Part shown: one piece after another, positions 26,969-37,077 of the stretch | Layout of the letters: every line of letters begins with the position of its first letter | Position numbering within the stretch: the stretch's first letter is position 1 | From: Burkholderia sp. lig30 | GTDB lineage: Bacteria > Pseudomonadota > Gammaproteobacteria > Burkholderiales > Burkholderiaceae | Direction: 5' to 3' | DNA length: 64,000 nt | Assembly (NCBI RefSeq): GCF_000687455.2 | Contig: NZ_JGVW01000086.1 | Span: 116,050 to 180,049, forward strand | The notes under the pieces: generated by a model | What the model saw: only the letters and a program-made list of their open reading frames with translations | Told to the model about the DNA's origin: nothing | The model's database searches: none | Program-made: the position numbers and the translations under genes

Positions 26969-28843
26969 ATGGCCCTGCTGCAGATCGCCGAACCCGGCCG
27001 CGCCGCCGCGCCGCACCAGCACCGGCTCGCCGCCGGCATCGACCTCGGCACGACGAACTCGCTCGTCGCGACCGTGCAGAGCGCGCTCGCGCGCGTGCTG
27101 CCGGACGCGGCGGGCGACGCGCTGCTGCCGTCGATCGTCCGCTACCTGCCGTCCGGCGGCGTCGAGGTCGGACGCGACGCGCATGCGTGCCAGGTCGACG
27201 ATCCGCAGAACACGATCGTGTCGGTGAAGCGCCTGATGGGCCGCAGCCTGCCGGACGTCGCCGGCGCCGACGCGCTGCCGTACCGCTTCGTCGACCGCCC
27301 CGGCATGGTCGCGCTCGACACCGCCGCCGGCGAGCGCTCGCCGGTCGAGGTGTCGGCCGAGATCCTGCGCACGCTGCGGGTGCGCGCGGAGGCGTCGCTC
27401 GGCGGCGAGCTGGCCGGCGTCGTGATCACGGTGCCCGCGTATTTCGACGATGCGCAGCGCCAGGCGACCAAGGACGCGGCGCGGCTCGCCGGCCTCACCG
27501 TGCTGCGCCTGCTGAACGAGCCGACCGCCGCCGCCGTCGCGTACGGCCTCGATCGCGGCGCGCAAGGCGCGTTCGTCGTCTACGACCTTGGCGGCGGCAC
27601 GTTCGACGTGTCGGTGCTGAAGCTCGCGAGCGGCGTGTTCGAAGTGCTCGCGACGGGCGGCGACTCCGCGCTCGGCGGCGACGACTTCGACCACGCGATC
27701 GCCGAATGGCTGTGCCGCGCGCACGGCATCGCGGGCGTCGCGGCGCTCGCCCCCGGCGACCGGCGCGCGGTGCTGGCGGCCGCGCGCGCCGCGAAGGAAG
27801 CGCTGTCGCGCGGCCCGACGGCGGACATCGCGCTCAGGCTCGCGAGCGGCGACGCGTTGCGGCAGACGCTGTCGCGCGCGGCGTTCGCCGGGCTCGCGGA
27901 GCCGCTCGTCGCCCGCACGCTCGCGGCGACGCGGCGCGCGCTGCGCGACGCGCAGCTCGGCATCGGCGACGTGGACGGCGTGATCCTCGTCGGCGGTTCG
28001 ACGCGGATGCCCGTCGTGCGCGACGCGGTGCGCGGATGCTTCGGCCGCGACCCGCTCGACGACATCGATCCCGACCAGGTCGTCGCGCTCGGCGCGGCGA
28101 AGCAGGCGGACGCGCTTGCCGGCAACGCCGGCGGCGACGGCTGGCTGCTGCTCGACGTGTGCCCGCTGTCGCTCGGCATCGAGACGATGGGCGGGCTGGT
28201 CGAGAAGATCATTCCGCGCAACTCGACGCTGCCGGTCGCGCGCGCGCAGGAATTCACGACCTTCAAGGACGGCCAGGCCGCGATGTCGATCCATGTCGTG
28301 CAGGGCGAGCGCGAGGCGGTGGCCGACTGCCGCTCGCTCGCGCAATTCGCGCTGCGCGGCATCCCGCCCGCCGTGGCCGGCGCCGCGCGCATCCGCGTCA
28401 CGTTCCAGATCGACGCCGACGGCCTGCTCGCCGTCACCGCGCGCGAGCAGCGCACCGGCGTCGAGGCGCGCGTCGAGGTCAAGCCGTCGTACGGGCTCAG
28501 CGACGCGCAGGTCGCGTCGATGCTGCGCGACGCGATCGACACGTCGCGCGACGACATGCAGCTGCGTGCGCTGCGCGAAGCGCAGGTCGACGCGCGGCGG
28601 CTGCTCGACGCGACCGAGGCCGCGCTGGAGGACGACGCGGCGCTGCTGTCCGCCGACGAGCTGGCGGCGATCCGGCAGCGCACGTTTCATGTCGCCGACG
28701 CGCTCGGCACCGGTGCGCCGCTCGACGCGCTGCGCGACGCGGCCGGCGCGCTGTCGCGCGCGACCGAGGCGTTCGCCGCGCGCCGGATGGACGCGTCGGT
28801 CCGCCACGCGCTCGCCGGGCGCGCGCTCGACAGTCTCGCCTGA
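26969..28843 (+). CDS. hscA: HscA, Hsp70 chaperone for Fe-S transfer
   Basis: 624 aa. Hsp70 of the HscA type: [14 protein letters not shown] at about 25, [16 protein letters not shown] near 200, [17 protein letters not shown] near 340, then the substrate domain starting [25 protein letters not shown]. It drives cluster release from IscU, whose LPPVK motif is present two genes upstream. No hscB (J-protein partner) is in the operon, so it must use another HscB or work without one. The start at 26969 follows GAGGACC. Confidence 0.95.
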   Translation: MALLQIAEPGRAAAPHQHRLAAGIDLGTTNSLVATVQSALARVLPDAAGDALLPSIVRYLPSGGVEVGRDAHACQVDDPQNTIVSVKRLMGRSLPDVAGADALPYRFVDRPGMVALDTAAGERSPVEVSAEILRTLRVRAEASLGGELAGVVITVPAYFDDAQRQATKDAARLAGLTVLRLLNEPTAAAVAYGLDRGAQGAFVVYDLGGGTFDVSVLKLASGVFEVLATGGDSALGGDDFDHAIAEWLCRAHGIAGVAALAPGDRRAVLAAARAAKEALSRGPTADIALRLASGDALRQTLSRAAFAGLAEPLVARTLAATRRALRDAQLGIGDVDGVILVGGSTRMPVVRDAVRGCFGRDPLDDIDPDQVVALGAAKQADALAGNAGGDGWLLLDVCPLSLGIETMGGLVEKIIPRNSTLPVARAQEFTTFKDGQAAMSIHVVQGEREAVADCRSLAQFALRGIPPAVAGAARIRVTFQIDADGLLAVTAREQRTGVEARVEVKPSYGLSDAQVASMLRDAIDTSRDDMQLRALREAQVDARRLLDATEAALEDDAALLSADELAAIRQRTFHVADALGTGAPLDALRDAAGALSRATEAFAARRMDASVRHALAGRALDSLA

Positions 28844-28851
28844 CACACGCG

Positions 28852-29187
28852 ATGCCGCGCATCAGCATCCTGCCCCATCCGTCGCTCTGCCCTGACGGCC
28901 GCGTGTTCGACGCGCCGCGCGGCGCGTCGCTGTGCGAGAGCCTGCTTGCCAACGGCATCGCGATCGAACACGCGTGCGAGATGGTCGCCGCGTGCGCGAC
29001 CTGCCATGTCCATGTCCGCGCCGGCGGCGCGTCGCTCGCGCCGCCCGACGATGAAGAGAGCGACCAGCTCGACCATGCGTGGGGGCTCGACGCGCAGTCG
29101 CGTCTCGCCTGCTGCGTGAAGCTGCGCGACGCGGACCTGACGGTCGAGTTGCCGCTGCATACCCGCAACCTCGCGCGGGAACGCTGA
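28852..29187 (+). CDS. fdx: Isc-type 2Fe-2S ferredoxin
   Basis: 111 aa. Adrenodoxin-like ferredoxin with ligands in [16 protein letters not shown] (C-x5-C-x2-C) and a fourth in RLACCVKL. It matches the fdx of isc operons (N-terminal [18 protein letters not shown]). Supplies electrons for cluster formation on IscU. It lies 8 bases after hscA and closes the operon. The ribosome site is weak, so it may depend on translation of hscA. Confidence 0.92.
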   Translation: MPRISILPHPSLCPDGRVFDAPRGASLCESLLANGIAIEHACEMVAACATCHVHVRAGGASLAPPDDEESDQLDHAWGLDAQSRLACCVKLRDADLTVELPLHTRNLARER

Positions 29188-29470
29188 AGGCCGCTGCTGC
29201 GCGGCCGGTTTGCGATCCCGCGTACACAACACGCATGGGTTTCGCTCGTCGCGATCCGTCCGTCATTTCCGGCCTCGCCTCGTTCACGGGGCTTGCGCGC
29301 CGCTCGCATCCGGTGAGAGGCGTCGCCGCATCGCCCTCCTCCACTCAACGACCCTGCGCGTGCTGCCAGAACATCGCGCGCACGGCCGACGCGGCACTGC
29401 ATATGCGGCCACTGTGGCGCTCGCCGAGCGGCAGACACGACAAAACGCCCACGATCGTCCGACCGTCCGC

Positions 29471-29486
29471 TGTCCGAAACAGGACA
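29471..29486. promoter_or_regulatory. NifA upstream activator site of nifV
   Basis: TGT-CCGAAACAGG-ACA is a perfect TGT-N10-ACA site, centred about 129 bp upstream of the predicted nifV start point. The surrounding 443-base gap between fdx and nifV (29188-29630) holds no gene. Confidence 0.9.
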
Positions 29487-29581
29487 TTCACGACAAGCCC
29501 GCGAGCCGATGCCGCCACGCGCGCGACCCGAGCGCCGCGCGCGCGCGCGCTGCGGCGCGGTTTCGCGGCCTGGCCAGCGGT

Positions 29582-29597
29582 TGGCACGGCCCTTGCG
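29582..29597 (+). promoter_or_regulatory. sigma54 (-24/-12) promoter of nifV operon
   Basis: TGGCACG-GCCC-TTGCG matches the consensus except for the last base. The start point is predicted near 29608, giving a leader of only about 23 bases before nifV. It should drive nifV, nifW, fixABCX and the two genes after fixX. Confidence 0.9.
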
Positions 29598-29630
29598 ATC
29601 AAGCATCGCAACGACCCGAGGAATCGCACC

Positions 29631-30767
29631 ATGTCCACTCCGATCATCAACGACACGACCCTGCGCGACGGCGAGCAGACTGCCGGCGTCGCGTTTACGG
29701 TCGCCGAGAAATGCGCGATCGCGACCGCCCTGTCGCGCGCCGGCGTCCCCGAGCTCGAAATCGGCATTCCGTCGATGGGCGACGACGAGATCGCCGGCAT
29801 CCAGGCGGTCGTCGACCTGAATCTCGATGCCGGGCTGATGGTCTGGGGGCGGCTCACGCCCGCCGACCTGTCCGCCGCGCTGCGCTGCAATCCGGACATC
29901 GTCCACCTGTCGGTGCCGGTGTCGGACATCCATCTGCAATACAAGCTGCGGCAGCCGCGCACCTGGGTGTTCGCGCAGATCAAGCGCGTGATCGGCGAGG
30001 CGGTCAGGAGCGACCGCAAGATCTCGCTCGGCGCGGAAGACGCGTCGCGCGCGGACCCGGCGTTTCTCGCCGAGGTCGCGCTGCTCGCGCAGCAGTGCGG
30101 CGCGCAGCGGATCCGCTTCGCGGACACGCTCGGCGTGCTCGATCCGTTCTCGACCTACGAGGCGATCGCGCGCCTGCGCGACGCGGTCGACATGGAGATC
30201 GAGATCCACGCGCACAACGATCTCGGGCTGGCGACCGCGAACACGCTGGCCGCGCTGCGCGCGGGCGCAACCCACGCGAACACGACCGTCAACGGCCTCG
30301 GCGAGCGCGCGGGCAACGCCGCGCTCGAAGAGGTCGTCATGTGCTCGCGCCATCTGCTCGGCTCGGACGCCGGCATCGACACCACCGCGCTCGTCAGCAT
30401 CTCGCGACTGGTCGAGCACGCGTCCGGCCGGCATGTACCGTTCAACAAGTGCATCGTCGGCAGCGGCGTGTTCACGCACGAATCGGGCATCCACACCGAT
30501 GGCCTCGCGAAGAACCCGTCCACCTACGAGAGCTTCGATCCGGCCGAGCTGGGCCGCGCGCGCTCGCTCGTGCTCGGCAAGCATTCGGGCTCGCAGAGCG
30601 TGCGCCAGGCCTACGACGCGCTGGGCCTGCCGGTCAGCGAACGGCTCGTGCCGGTGCTGCTCACGCGCATTCGCGACCATGCGACCCAGCACAAGCAGGC
30701 GCCGAGCGCGAGCGACCTGTACCGCTTCCTGATCGAGGCGCGCGACCTGCTCGGGGAGCTGTCATGA
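29631..30767 (+). CDS. nifV: NifV, homocitrate synthase
   Basis: 378 aa. Condenses acetyl-CoA with 2-oxoglutarate to homocitrate, the organic ligand of FeMo-cofactor. [16 protein letters not shown] at the N-terminus, the metal-binding [12 protein letters not shown] near 200, and [18 protein letters not shown] are the signatures of the alpha-isopropylmalate/homocitrate synthase family. The C-terminal region [18 protein letters not shown] is typical of NifV. First gene of its operon. No separate acetyl-CoA supply gene is nearby. Confidence 0.96.
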   Translation: MSTPIINDTTLRDGEQTAGVAFTVAEKCAIATALSRAGVPELEIGIPSMGDDEIAGIQAVVDLNLDAGLMVWGRLTPADLSAALRCNPDIVHLSVPVSDIHLQYKLRQPRTWVFAQIKRVIGEAVRSDRKISLGAEDASRADPAFLAEVALLAQQCGAQRIRFADTLGVLDPFSTYEAIARLRDAVDMEIEIHAHNDLGLATANTLAALRAGATHANTTVNGLGERAGNAALEEVVMCSRHLLGSDAGIDTTALVSISRLVEHASGRHVPFNKCIVGSGVFTHESGIHTDGLAKNPSTYESFDPAELGRARSLVLGKHSGSQSVRQAYDALGLPVSERLVPVLLTRIRDHATQHKQAPSASDLYRFLIEARDLLGELS

Positions 30768-30859
30768 GCGACATCCAGCGGGCGGCGTCGCCCGCCTCGA
30801 ACCGTCGGCTCACGCGCGCGCCGCTGCCGTCAGCCCCCTTCCGTCCGGAGTGAATCGCC

Positions 30860-31195
30860 ATGAACAGCTTCGTCGAACGATTGAAAACCCTGTCCTCGGC
30901 CGAGGATTTCCTGCAGTTCTTCGGCATCCCGTTCGACCAGAAAGTGGTCGACGTGAGCCGCCTGCACATCCTCAAGCGCTTCTTCCAGTACATCCGCCAG
31001 GCGGCACCGCCGCAGGACAACGAACTGGCGATGTTTACCGCCTATCACGACCTGCTCGCGCAGGCGTACGCCGACTTCGTCGCGTCGACGCCCGCCGAGG
31101 AAAAGGTCTTCAAGGTGTTCCAGGACGTCGACGGCCGCCAGCACGTGTCCGTCGACAGCCTGCGCGCCTCGCTGCCGGCCCGCAACGCCGCCTGA
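30860..31195 (+). CDS. nifW: NifW, nitrogenase-stabilising protein
   Basis: 111 aa. [20 protein letters not shown], then [17 protein letters not shown] and [21 protein letters not shown] are the NifW core. NifW binds the MoFe protein during maturation together with NifZ and helps protect it from oxygen. It follows nifV by 92 bases without a new promoter, as in other clusters (nifV-nifW), and precedes fixA by 29 bases. Confidence 0.94.
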   Translation: MNSFVERLKTLSSAEDFLQFFGIPFDQKVVDVSRLHILKRFFQYIRQAAPPQDNELAMFTAYHDLLAQAYADFVASTPAEEKVFKVFQDVDGRQHVSVDSLRASLPARNAA

Positions 31196-31224
31196 CGAGC
31201 CCAGCCTCAAGGAGACTGTCCATC

Positions 31225-32073
31225 ATGCACATCGTCGTCTGCATCAAGCAGGTGCCCGATTCGGCCCAGATCCGTGTCCATCCGGTCACGAACACGATCA
31301 TGCGCCAGGGCGTGCCTGCCATTCCGAACCCCTACGACCTGTTCTCGCTCGAAGAGGCGCTGCGCCTGAAGGACCGCTTCGGCGGCAAGGTCACCGCGCT
31401 CTGCATGGGGCCGCCGCAGGCCGAGGACGCGCTGCGCAAGTGCATCAGCTACGGCGCCGACGACGCGGTGCTCGTCACCGACCGCGCGTTCGCCGGCGCG
31501 GACACGCTCGCCACGTCGTATGCGCTCGCGGCCGGCATCCGCCAGATCGCGCGCGAGCAGGCGGTCGACATCGTCTTCACCGGCAAGCAGACCATCGACG
31601 GCGACACCGCGCAGGTCGGCCCCGGCATCGCGAAGCGCCTCGGCATGCAACTGCTGACCTACGTGTCGCGCATCGTCGAGACCGATCCGGACGCGCGCAC
31701 GATCGTCGTCGAGCGGCGCGCCGAAGGCGGCGTGCAGGTGCTGAAGACGAAGCTGCCGTGCCTGATCACGATGCTCGAGAACACCAACGAGCTGCGCTTC
31801 GCGGCGCTGCCCGCGATGATCCACGCGGCCGGCTACCCGGTGCGCAAGTGGAACAAGGAGCAGGCCGGCATCGAGGACCTGACGAAGATCGGCCTGAAAG
31901 GGTCGCCCACCGTCGTCAGCAAGGTGTTCGGCCCGACGCCGCGCAGCGAGAAGGCGGAAATGCTCGACGTCGACACGTCCACGCTGCGCGACGTGTCGCT
32001 GAACCTGCTGCAGAAGATCTTCACGCGTCACCCGACGCTCGAAGCCGACCTGTCGACGAAGGAAGCATCATGA
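31225..32073 (+). CDS. fixA: FixA, ETF beta subunit
   Basis: 282 aa. Electron-transfer flavoprotein beta chain of the FixABCX complex, which bifurcates electrons from NADH to ferredoxin or flavodoxin and to quinone. [17 protein letters not shown] at the N-terminus, [16 protein letters not shown], and [23 protein letters not shown] near 120 are diagnostic. CAAGGAG precedes the ATG at 31225. The stop overlaps fixB (ATGA). Confidence 0.96.
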   Translation: MHIVVCIKQVPDSAQIRVHPVTNTIMRQGVPAIPNPYDLFSLEEALRLKDRFGGKVTALCMGPPQAEDALRKCISYGADDAVLVTDRAFAGADTLATSYALAAGIRQIAREQAVDIVFTGKQTIDGDTAQVGPGIAKRLGMQLLTYVSRIVETDPDARTIVVERRAEGGVQVLKTKLPCLITMLENTNELRFAALPAMIHAAGYPVRKWNKEQAGIEDLTKIGLKGSPTVVSKVFGPTPRSEKAEMLDVDTSTLRDVSLNLLQKIFTRHPTLEADLSTKEAS

Positions 32074-33188
32074 CCACGACGTCCGCCGCCCCCGATGGCA
32101 AGCCCGCCGCGCCCGTGAAGAAGGCCGGCGGCCGCAATCTCGAACTGCCCGAGCACCTGAAGGCCTACAAGGGCGTCTGGGTGTTCGTCGAGCACGACCG
32201 CGGGCACGTGCACGGCGTGTCGTGGGAACTGGTCGGCGAGGCGCGCAAGCTCGCGGACAAGCTCGGCAGCGACGTGTCGGTCGCCGTGCTCGGCGGCCCC
32301 GACGAGCCGCTCGAGCGATTTGCCGCGGAAGCGTTCCACTACGGCGCCGACAAGGCCTACGTGGTCCACGATCCGGTGCTGCTCGGCTACCGCAACGAGC
32401 CGTTCACGAAGGCGCTGAACGATCTCGTCAACCAGCACCAGCCCGAGATCCTGCTGCTCGGCGCGACCTCGATGGGCCGCGACCTCGCCGGCTCGGTCGC
32501 GACGACGCTGCTCACCGGCCTCACCGCCGACTGCACCGAGCTCAACATCGACCCCGCGACGCGCGCGCTCGCGGCGACCCGGCCGACCTTCGGCGGCTCG
32601 CTGCTCTGCACGATCATGACGCTCGCGTACCGGCCGCAGATGGCGACCGTGCGGCCACGCGTGATGGCGATGCCGCGCGCGCAGCCCGAGCGCACCGGCG
32701 AGATCGTGCAGGAGACGCTCGGCATGGTCGAGACCGACATCGTCACGAAGCTGCTCGACTTCATCGCCGATGCGAACAGCAACCGGATCAACCTGCCCTA
32801 CGCGGACGTGATCGTCAGCGGCGGCAAGGGGCTCAAGCACCCCGAGAACTTTCGCCTGGTGTTCGAGCTCGCCCGCGTGCTCGGCGGCGAGGTCGGCGCG
32901 ACGCGCCCGTGCGTGCAGGCCGGCTGGGTCGAGGCGGACCGCCAGGTCGGCCAGACCGGCAAGACGGTGCGGCCGAAGCTGTACATCGCGGCGGGGATCT
33001 CCGGCGCGATCCAGCACCGGGTCGGGATGGAGAGCGCGGACGTGATCGTCGCGATCAACACCGATCCGAACGCGCCGATCTTCGACTTCGCGCATTACGG
33101 AATCGTCGGCAACGCGATGCAGGTGCTGCCCGCGCTGACGCAGGCATTCGCCGAACACCTGTCGGTACGCGGCAAAGCGGCCGCGTAA
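32070..33188 (+). CDS. fixB: FixB, ETF alpha subunit
   Basis: 372 aa. ETF alpha chain; binds FAD through the C-terminal domain. [21 protein letters not shown] marks the start of the fold after a 30-residue Lys/Pro/Ala leader. [17 protein letters not shown] and [20 protein letters not shown] with [12 protein letters not shown] carry the FAD-binding contacts. Coupled to fixA by ATGA; 11 bases before fixC. Confidence 0.96.
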   Translation: MTTTSAAPDGKPAAPVKKAGGRNLELPEHLKAYKGVWVFVEHDRGHVHGVSWELVGEARKLADKLGSDVSVAVLGGPDEPLERFAAEAFHYGADKAYVVHDPVLLGYRNEPFTKALNDLVNQHQPEILLLGATSMGRDLAGSVATTLLTGLTADCTELNIDPATRALAATRPTFGGSLLCTIMTLAYRPQMATVRPRVMAMPRAQPERTGEIVQETLGMVETDIVTKLLDFIADANSNRINLPYADVIVSGGKGLKHPENFRLVFELARVLGGEVGATRPCVQAGWVEADRQVGQTGKTVRPKLYIAAGISGAIQHRVGMESADVIVAINTDPNAPIFDFAHYGIVGNAMQVLPALTQAFAEHLSVRGKAAA

Positions 33189-33199
33189 GGAGAATCGAG

Positions 33200-34510
33200 A
33201 TGAGAAAACCGTCGCAATTCGATGCGATCGTCGTCGGCGCGGGGCCGTCCGGCAACGCGGCCGCCTACGTGATGGCCAGGGCGGGGCTGAAGGTGCTGCA
33301 GATCGAGCGCGGAGAATATCCGGGCAGCAAGAACGTGCAGGGCGCGATCCTCTACGCGAACGCGCTCGAGGAGATCATCCCCGAGTTTCGCGACGACGCG
33401 CCGCTCGAGCGTCACATCGTCGAGCAGCGGATGTGGATGCTCGACGACACGTCGTTCGTCGGCACCCACATGCGCAGCGACGACTACAACACACCGCCGT
33501 ACAACCGCTACACGATCATCCGCGCGCAGTTCGACAAATGGTTCTCGTCGAAGGTGCGCGAAGCCGGCGCGCTGCTCATCTGCGAGACCACCGTCAGGCA
33601 CCTGATCCTCGACGGCGACCAGGTGGTCGGCGTGCAGTGCGACCGCGAGCAGGGCGACGTGTACGCGGACGTGGTCATCCTCGCGGACGGCGTGAATTCG
33701 ACGCTGGCGAAGAAGGCCGGCTTTCACGGCGAGATCGAGGCCGGCAACGTCGCGCTCGCGGTCAAGGAGATCCTGTTCATGCCGGAGGACACGATCCGCC
33801 AGCGCTTCAACATCGGCGAGGAAGAAGGCGTGGTGATCGAGATGGTCGGCCGCATCACCGACGGGATGATGGGCACCGGCTTCCTGTACACCAACAAGGA
33901 GTCGCTGACGATCGGCGTCGGCTGCATGCTCGCCGATTTCAAGCGCAACGCGAACCGCACGAGCCCGTACACGCTGCTCGAACAGATGAAGCGCCACCCG
34001 GCGATCGCGCCGCTGATCCAGGGCGGCGAGATGAAGGAGTATTGCGCGCACCTGATCCCGGAAGGCGGCTTCCACGCGGTGCCGCAGGTCTACGGCAACG
34101 GCTGGATGATCGTCGGCGACTCGGGCGGCTTCGTCAACGCGGCGCACCGCGAGGGCTCGAACCTCGCGATGACGACCGGGCGCCTCGCCGCCGAGACCGC
34201 GATCGCCGCGAAGGCGGCGGGACGCGGGTATCGCGCGGGCGACCTGAAGGCGTACAAGACGGCGCTCGACGCGAGCTTCGTGATGAAGGACCTGCACAAG
34301 TACCGCGACATGCCGGGCGTGCTGCATCGCAATCCGCAGTTCTTCACGACGTACCCGGATCTCGTCGCGAACGCCGCGCGCACGATGATGACCGTCGACG
34401 GCGTGGACAAGAAGAGCAAGGAGCGCGCGATCCTGTCGAGCTTCCGCAAGAGCCGCTCGCTCACCGGCCTGGTGGGCGACGCCTACAAACTTTGGAGGGC
34501 ATTCCGATGA
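33200..34510 (+). CDS. fixC: FixC, ETF:quinone oxidoreductase
   Basis: 436 aa flavoprotein of the ETF-QO family. FDAIVVGAGPSGNAAAYVMARAG is the dinucleotide-binding start; GSKNVQGAILYANALEEIIP and WMIVGDSGGFVNAAHREGSNLAM follow. It gives the quinone-linked branch of the FixABCX bifurcation. GGAGAATCGAG before the ATG. The stop overlaps fixX (ATGA). Confidence 0.97.
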   Translation: MRKPSQFDAIVVGAGPSGNAAAYVMARAGLKVLQIERGEYPGSKNVQGAILYANALEEIIPEFRDDAPLERHIVEQRMWMLDDTSFVGTHMRSDDYNTPPYNRYTIIRAQFDKWFSSKVREAGALLICETTVRHLILDGDQVVGVQCDREQGDVYADVVILADGVNSTLAKKAGFHGEIEAGNVALAVKEILFMPEDTIRQRFNIGEEEGVVIEMVGRITDGMMGTGFLYTNKESLTIGVGCMLADFKRNANRTSPYTLLEQMKRHPAIAPLIQGGEMKEYCAHLIPEGGFHAVPQVYGNGWMIVGDSGGFVNAAHREGSNLAMTTGRLAAETAIAAKAAGRGYRAGDLKAYKTALDASFVMKDLHKYRDMPGVLHRNPQFFTTYPDLVANAARTMMTVDGVDKKSKERAILSSFRKSRSLTGLVGDAYKLWRAFR

Positions 34511-34806
34511 ACGCCATCGCCGTCAATGTCGAGGAAAAGCTGTTCCAGAACCGCTACCGCGTCGATGCGGGGCGGCCGCACATCCGCATCAAGGACGCCG
34601 ACATCTGCGTCAACGCGTGCGAGCAGAAGAGCTGCACGTTCGTCTGCCCAGCATCGTGCTACAAGGCCGAAGGCAACGGCTCGGTGACGCTCATCACCGA
34701 TGGCTGCCTTGAATGCGGCAGCTGCCGCATCCTGTGCTCCGACCATGAAAACATCGACTGGGACTACCCGCGCGGCGGCCACGGGATCCTGTTCAAGTTC
34801 GGTTGA
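34507..34806 (+). CDS. fixX: FixX, ferredoxin-like partner of FixC
   Basis: 99 aa. Cys pattern ICVNACEQKSCTFVCPASCY near residue 35 and CLECGSCRILC near residue 73 bind the cluster of FixX. The end DWDYPRGGHGILFKFG is the usual FixX terminus. Together with FixABC it supplies low-potential electrons for nitrogenase in an aerobe that lacks an Rnf complex in this window. Coupled to fixC by ATGA. Confidence 0.96.
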   Translation: MNAIAVNVEEKLFQNRYRVDAGRPHIRIKDADICVNACEQKSCTFVCPASCYKAEGNGSVTLITDGCLECGSCRILCSDHENIDWDYPRGGHGILFKFG

Positions 34807-34820
34807 AGGAGGCGCTTGCG

Positions 34821-35147
34821 ATGTCACGTCCTGTCCGACATGTATTCGTCTGTACGCAAAACCGGCCACCGCAGCATCCGCGCGGCTCGTGCGCGGGCGG
34901 CAAGGGCTCGACCGCGCTGCTGCAGGCGTTCTGGGCCGAGCAGCAGAAGCGCCAGGCGTTCGACACCGTCGCGATCACCTACGCGGGCTGCCTCGGCCCG
35001 TGCGATCGCGGCGCGAACGTCGTCGTCTATCCCGAGGCCGTTCTCTACAGCGGCGTCACGCCGGCCGACGTCGAGGAGATCTTCACGCGCCACCTGGAGG
35101 GCGGCGAGCCCGTGGCGCGCCTCGTCGCGCCGAAGGAGATCTGGTGA
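34821..35147 (+). CDS. thioredoxin-like 2Fe-2S ferredoxin (Shethna protein I type)
   Basis: 108 aa. VFVCTQNRPPQHPRGSCAGG holds the first two ligands, and AGCLGPCDRGANVVVYPEAV the other two (GCLGPC). The sequence pattern, including YSGVTPADVEEIFTRHLEGG and the end APKEIW, is that of Azotobacter Shethna ferredoxin I. It may be an electron carrier with FixX. AAGGAGG 8 bases before the ATG at 34821 decides the start. It overlaps the following gene by GTGA. Confidence 0.9.
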   Translation: MSRPVRHVFVCTQNRPPQHPRGSCAGGKGSTALLQAFWAEQQKRQAFDTVAITYAGCLGPCDRGANVVVYPEAVLYSGVTPADVEEIFTRHLEGGEPVARLVAPKEIW

Positions 35148-35629
35148 ACCTGCTGACCGGCACCGAATCGGCCGAGCTGTTCGGCGGCGACGCGCCGCCG
35201 TCGGTCCGGCACCTGATCGACTCCGTGCGCGGCGCGGCGCGCGACGAAATCGGCGCGGCACTGTGGACCGCCGTGCTGAGCGCGCCGCGCAGCCTGCCCG
35301 CGTATTACCTGCTCTACAAGTTCCATGCGGGCGCGGGCGAGCTCAACGAAGCGCATCAGGTCGCCAGCAAGGCGCTCGCGGTCGCCGCCGAGCAGGCCCG
35401 GCTCGCGCGCGACTGGCGCATGGTACGCGCGGACGACGCCGATTTCTCGCGCCCCGGCCCTGCCCGCTTCTGGCTGTTCACGCTGAAGGCGCTCGCGTTC
35501 ATCCACTTGCGGCTCGACGAGCGGGACGAAGCCCGCGCGCTGCTCGGCAAGCTGCGCGCGATCGACCCGCTTGACCGGGTGGGATTCGGCGTCGTCGAGG
35601 CGCTGCTCGCGCGCGTTGGCGGCGGATAA
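35144..35629 (+). CDS. helical-repeat (TPR-like) nif protein, copy B
   Basis: 161 aa with a GTG start that overlaps the stop of the ferredoxin gene (GTGA), with AAGGAG just before it. Helical hairpins: LPAYYLLYKFHAGAGELNEA, RFWLFTLKALAFIHLRLDER and ARALLGKLRAIDPLDRVGFG. Paralogue of the 190-aa protein in the nifB operon, but without its acidic tail. It ends the nifV operon. Probably a binding scaffold; no catalytic residues are seen. Confidence 0.82.
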   Translation: MNLLTGTESAELFGGDAPPSVRHLIDSVRGAARDEIGAALWTAVLSAPRSLPAYYLLYKFHAGAGELNEAHQVASKALAVAAEQARLARDWRMVRADDADFSRPGPARFWLFTLKALAFIHLRLDERDEARALLGKLRAIDPLDRVGFGVVEALLARVGGG

Positions 35630-35757
35630 CGACAACAACAAGAAACGGGTGCCATACGGGCAACTGGAGGAGCGCGTCGCGGAGCCTGCACCGTGCCGCA
35701 CGCACGGGCATGACCGCCGGGTCAGTCGTCTTTTGTCGCCATGAGGAAAGGAAGCCA

Positions 35758-36951
35758 ATGAAAGCAACGATCAAACATACGGGGAAGGGCATCGCGGTGC
35801 TGCTGGCGGGCGCACTGCACGCGGGGGCCGGTCATGCGCAGAGCAGCGTCACGCTGTACGGGCTGATCGATGCGTCGATCACTTACGCGAACAACCAGAC
35901 CAGCACCGGCAAGGCGCCCGGCTCGAGCGGCTGGGCGATGAACTCCGGCAACCTGAGCAGCTCGCGCTGGGGCATTCGCGGCAACGAGGATCTCGGCGGC
36001 GGGCTGGCGGCCGTCTTTACCCTCGAAAACGGCTTCTCGGTGAACAACGGCACCTTCAACAACGGCGGCGACCTGTTCGGCCGGCAGGCGTACGTCGGCC
36101 TCTCGTCGTCGCAGTACGGCGCGGTCACGTTCGGCCGCCAGTACGACTTCATCATCAACTTCGTGACGCCGCTCGGCGCATCGGGGCCCGGCTGGGGCGG
36201 CAACCTCGCGATGCATCCGTTCGACAACGACGACTCGATCCAGAACCTGCGCGTCAACAACGCGGTCAAGTACGTGAGCCCGAACTATCACGGCGTGACC
36301 GTCGGCGCGATGTACGGCTTCTCGAACGCGCCGGGGCAATTCTCGAACAACAACGCGTTCAGCGCCGGCATCTCGTACGCGAACGGCCCGCTCGCGCTGG
36401 CCGCCGCGTACCTGCAGGTCAACCGCGACTCGAACCCGAACAACGTGAACACGACCGGCGCGTTCAGCACCGTGGACGGCGACTCCACGATCAACGGCGG
36501 CCGCGAGCGCGTGTGGGCGCTGGGCGGCCGCTACACGCTCGGCGCGGCCTCGTTCGGGCTCGCGTGGTCGCACTCGACGACCGACGACGTGACCGGCGTC
36601 TGGCAGGGCGGCAAGACCGTCGGGCTGAGCGGCCGGACGCTGACGCTGGACAACTACTCGATCGACGGCCGCTACTTCTTCACGCCGGCGCTGAGCGCCG
36701 CCGTCGCCTACACGTTCACCGACGGCCGCTTCGACGCCGGCAAGCAGTCCGCGCGGCCGAAGTGGAACCAGGTCGTGCTGCAGGGCGACTACGCGTTCAC
36801 GAAGCGCACCGACGTCTACGTCGAAGGCGCGTACAAGCGCGTGAACGGCGGCAACGGCATCACGGCGTTCAACGCGTCGACGTACAGCCTCGCGCCGTCC
36901 GCGACCAACACCCAGGTCGTCGTCTCCGCCGGGCTGCGACACCGCTTCTGA
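35758..36951 (+). CDS. outer-membrane porin (OpcP/Omp32 type)
   Basis: 397 aa. Signal peptide of about 23 residues (basic start, LLAGALHAGAGHAQ) followed by the mature start SSVTLYGLIDASITY, the classical beta-proteobacterial porin opening. RWGIRGNEDLGGGLAAVFTLENGF and FGRQAYVGLSSSQYGAVTFGRQ follow, and the chain ends VVVSAGLRHRF with terminal Phe as the barrel assembly signal. General diffusion pore of the outer membrane. 128 bases after the nif operon and probably independent of it. Confidence 0.95.
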   Translation: MKATIKHTGKGIAVLLAGALHAGAGHAQSSVTLYGLIDASITYANNQTSTGKAPGSSGWAMNSGNLSSSRWGIRGNEDLGGGLAAVFTLENGFSVNNGTFNNGGDLFGRQAYVGLSSSQYGAVTFGRQYDFIINFVTPLGASGPGWGGNLAMHPFDNDDSIQNLRVNNAVKYVSPNYHGVTVGAMYGFSNAPGQFSNNNAFSAGISYANGPLALAAAYLQVNRDSNPNNVNTTGAFSTVDGDSTINGGRERVWALGGRYTLGAASFGLAWSHSTTDDVTGVWQGGKTVGLSGRTLTLDNYSIDGRYFFTPALSAAVAYTFTDGRFDAGKQSARPKWNQVVLQGDYAFTKRTDVYVEGAYKRVNGGNGITAFNASTYSLAPSATNTQVVVSAGLRHRF

Positions 36952-36973
36952 TCGCGCACGGCGTCCCGTCGCG

Positions 36974-37011
36974 CCGCCACCGCCTGACGCGACCGTGTCA
37001 GGCGGTGGCGG
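36974..37011 (+). terminator. terminator-like hairpin after the porin gene
   Basis: A perfect 15-bp stem (CCGCCACCGCCTGAC with GTCAGGCGGTGGCGG) and an 8-base loop start 22 bases after the porin stop. No U-tract follows directly. The palindrome is the strongest in this part of the window. Confidence 0.7.
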
Positions 37012-37036
37012 GCCGGGATGCGGGTGACACAAACTA

Positions 37037-37065
37037 TTCACAAAAAATCATTTGCCCGTTACAAT
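37037..37065 (+). promoter_or_regulatory. sigma70 promoter of tRNA-Leu
   Basis: -35 TTCACA (37037-37042), a 17-base spacer, -10 TACAAT (37060-37065). The transcription start should be near 37072, six bases before the mature tRNA. Confidence 0.75.
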
Positions 37066-37077
37066 GGCGACCCTCGT

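Noticed and set aside
26753..28846. Long minus-strand frame opposite hscA
   Set aside because: It mirrors the hscA frame nearly base for base and shows only Arg/Glu/Ala-rich low-complexity protein; a codon-bias artefact.
30764..30853. 29-codon frame overlapping the nifV stop (ATGA)
   Set aside because: Position is right for a coupled gene, but it is very short, has no recognisable features, and ends before nifW. A chance frame is more likely.
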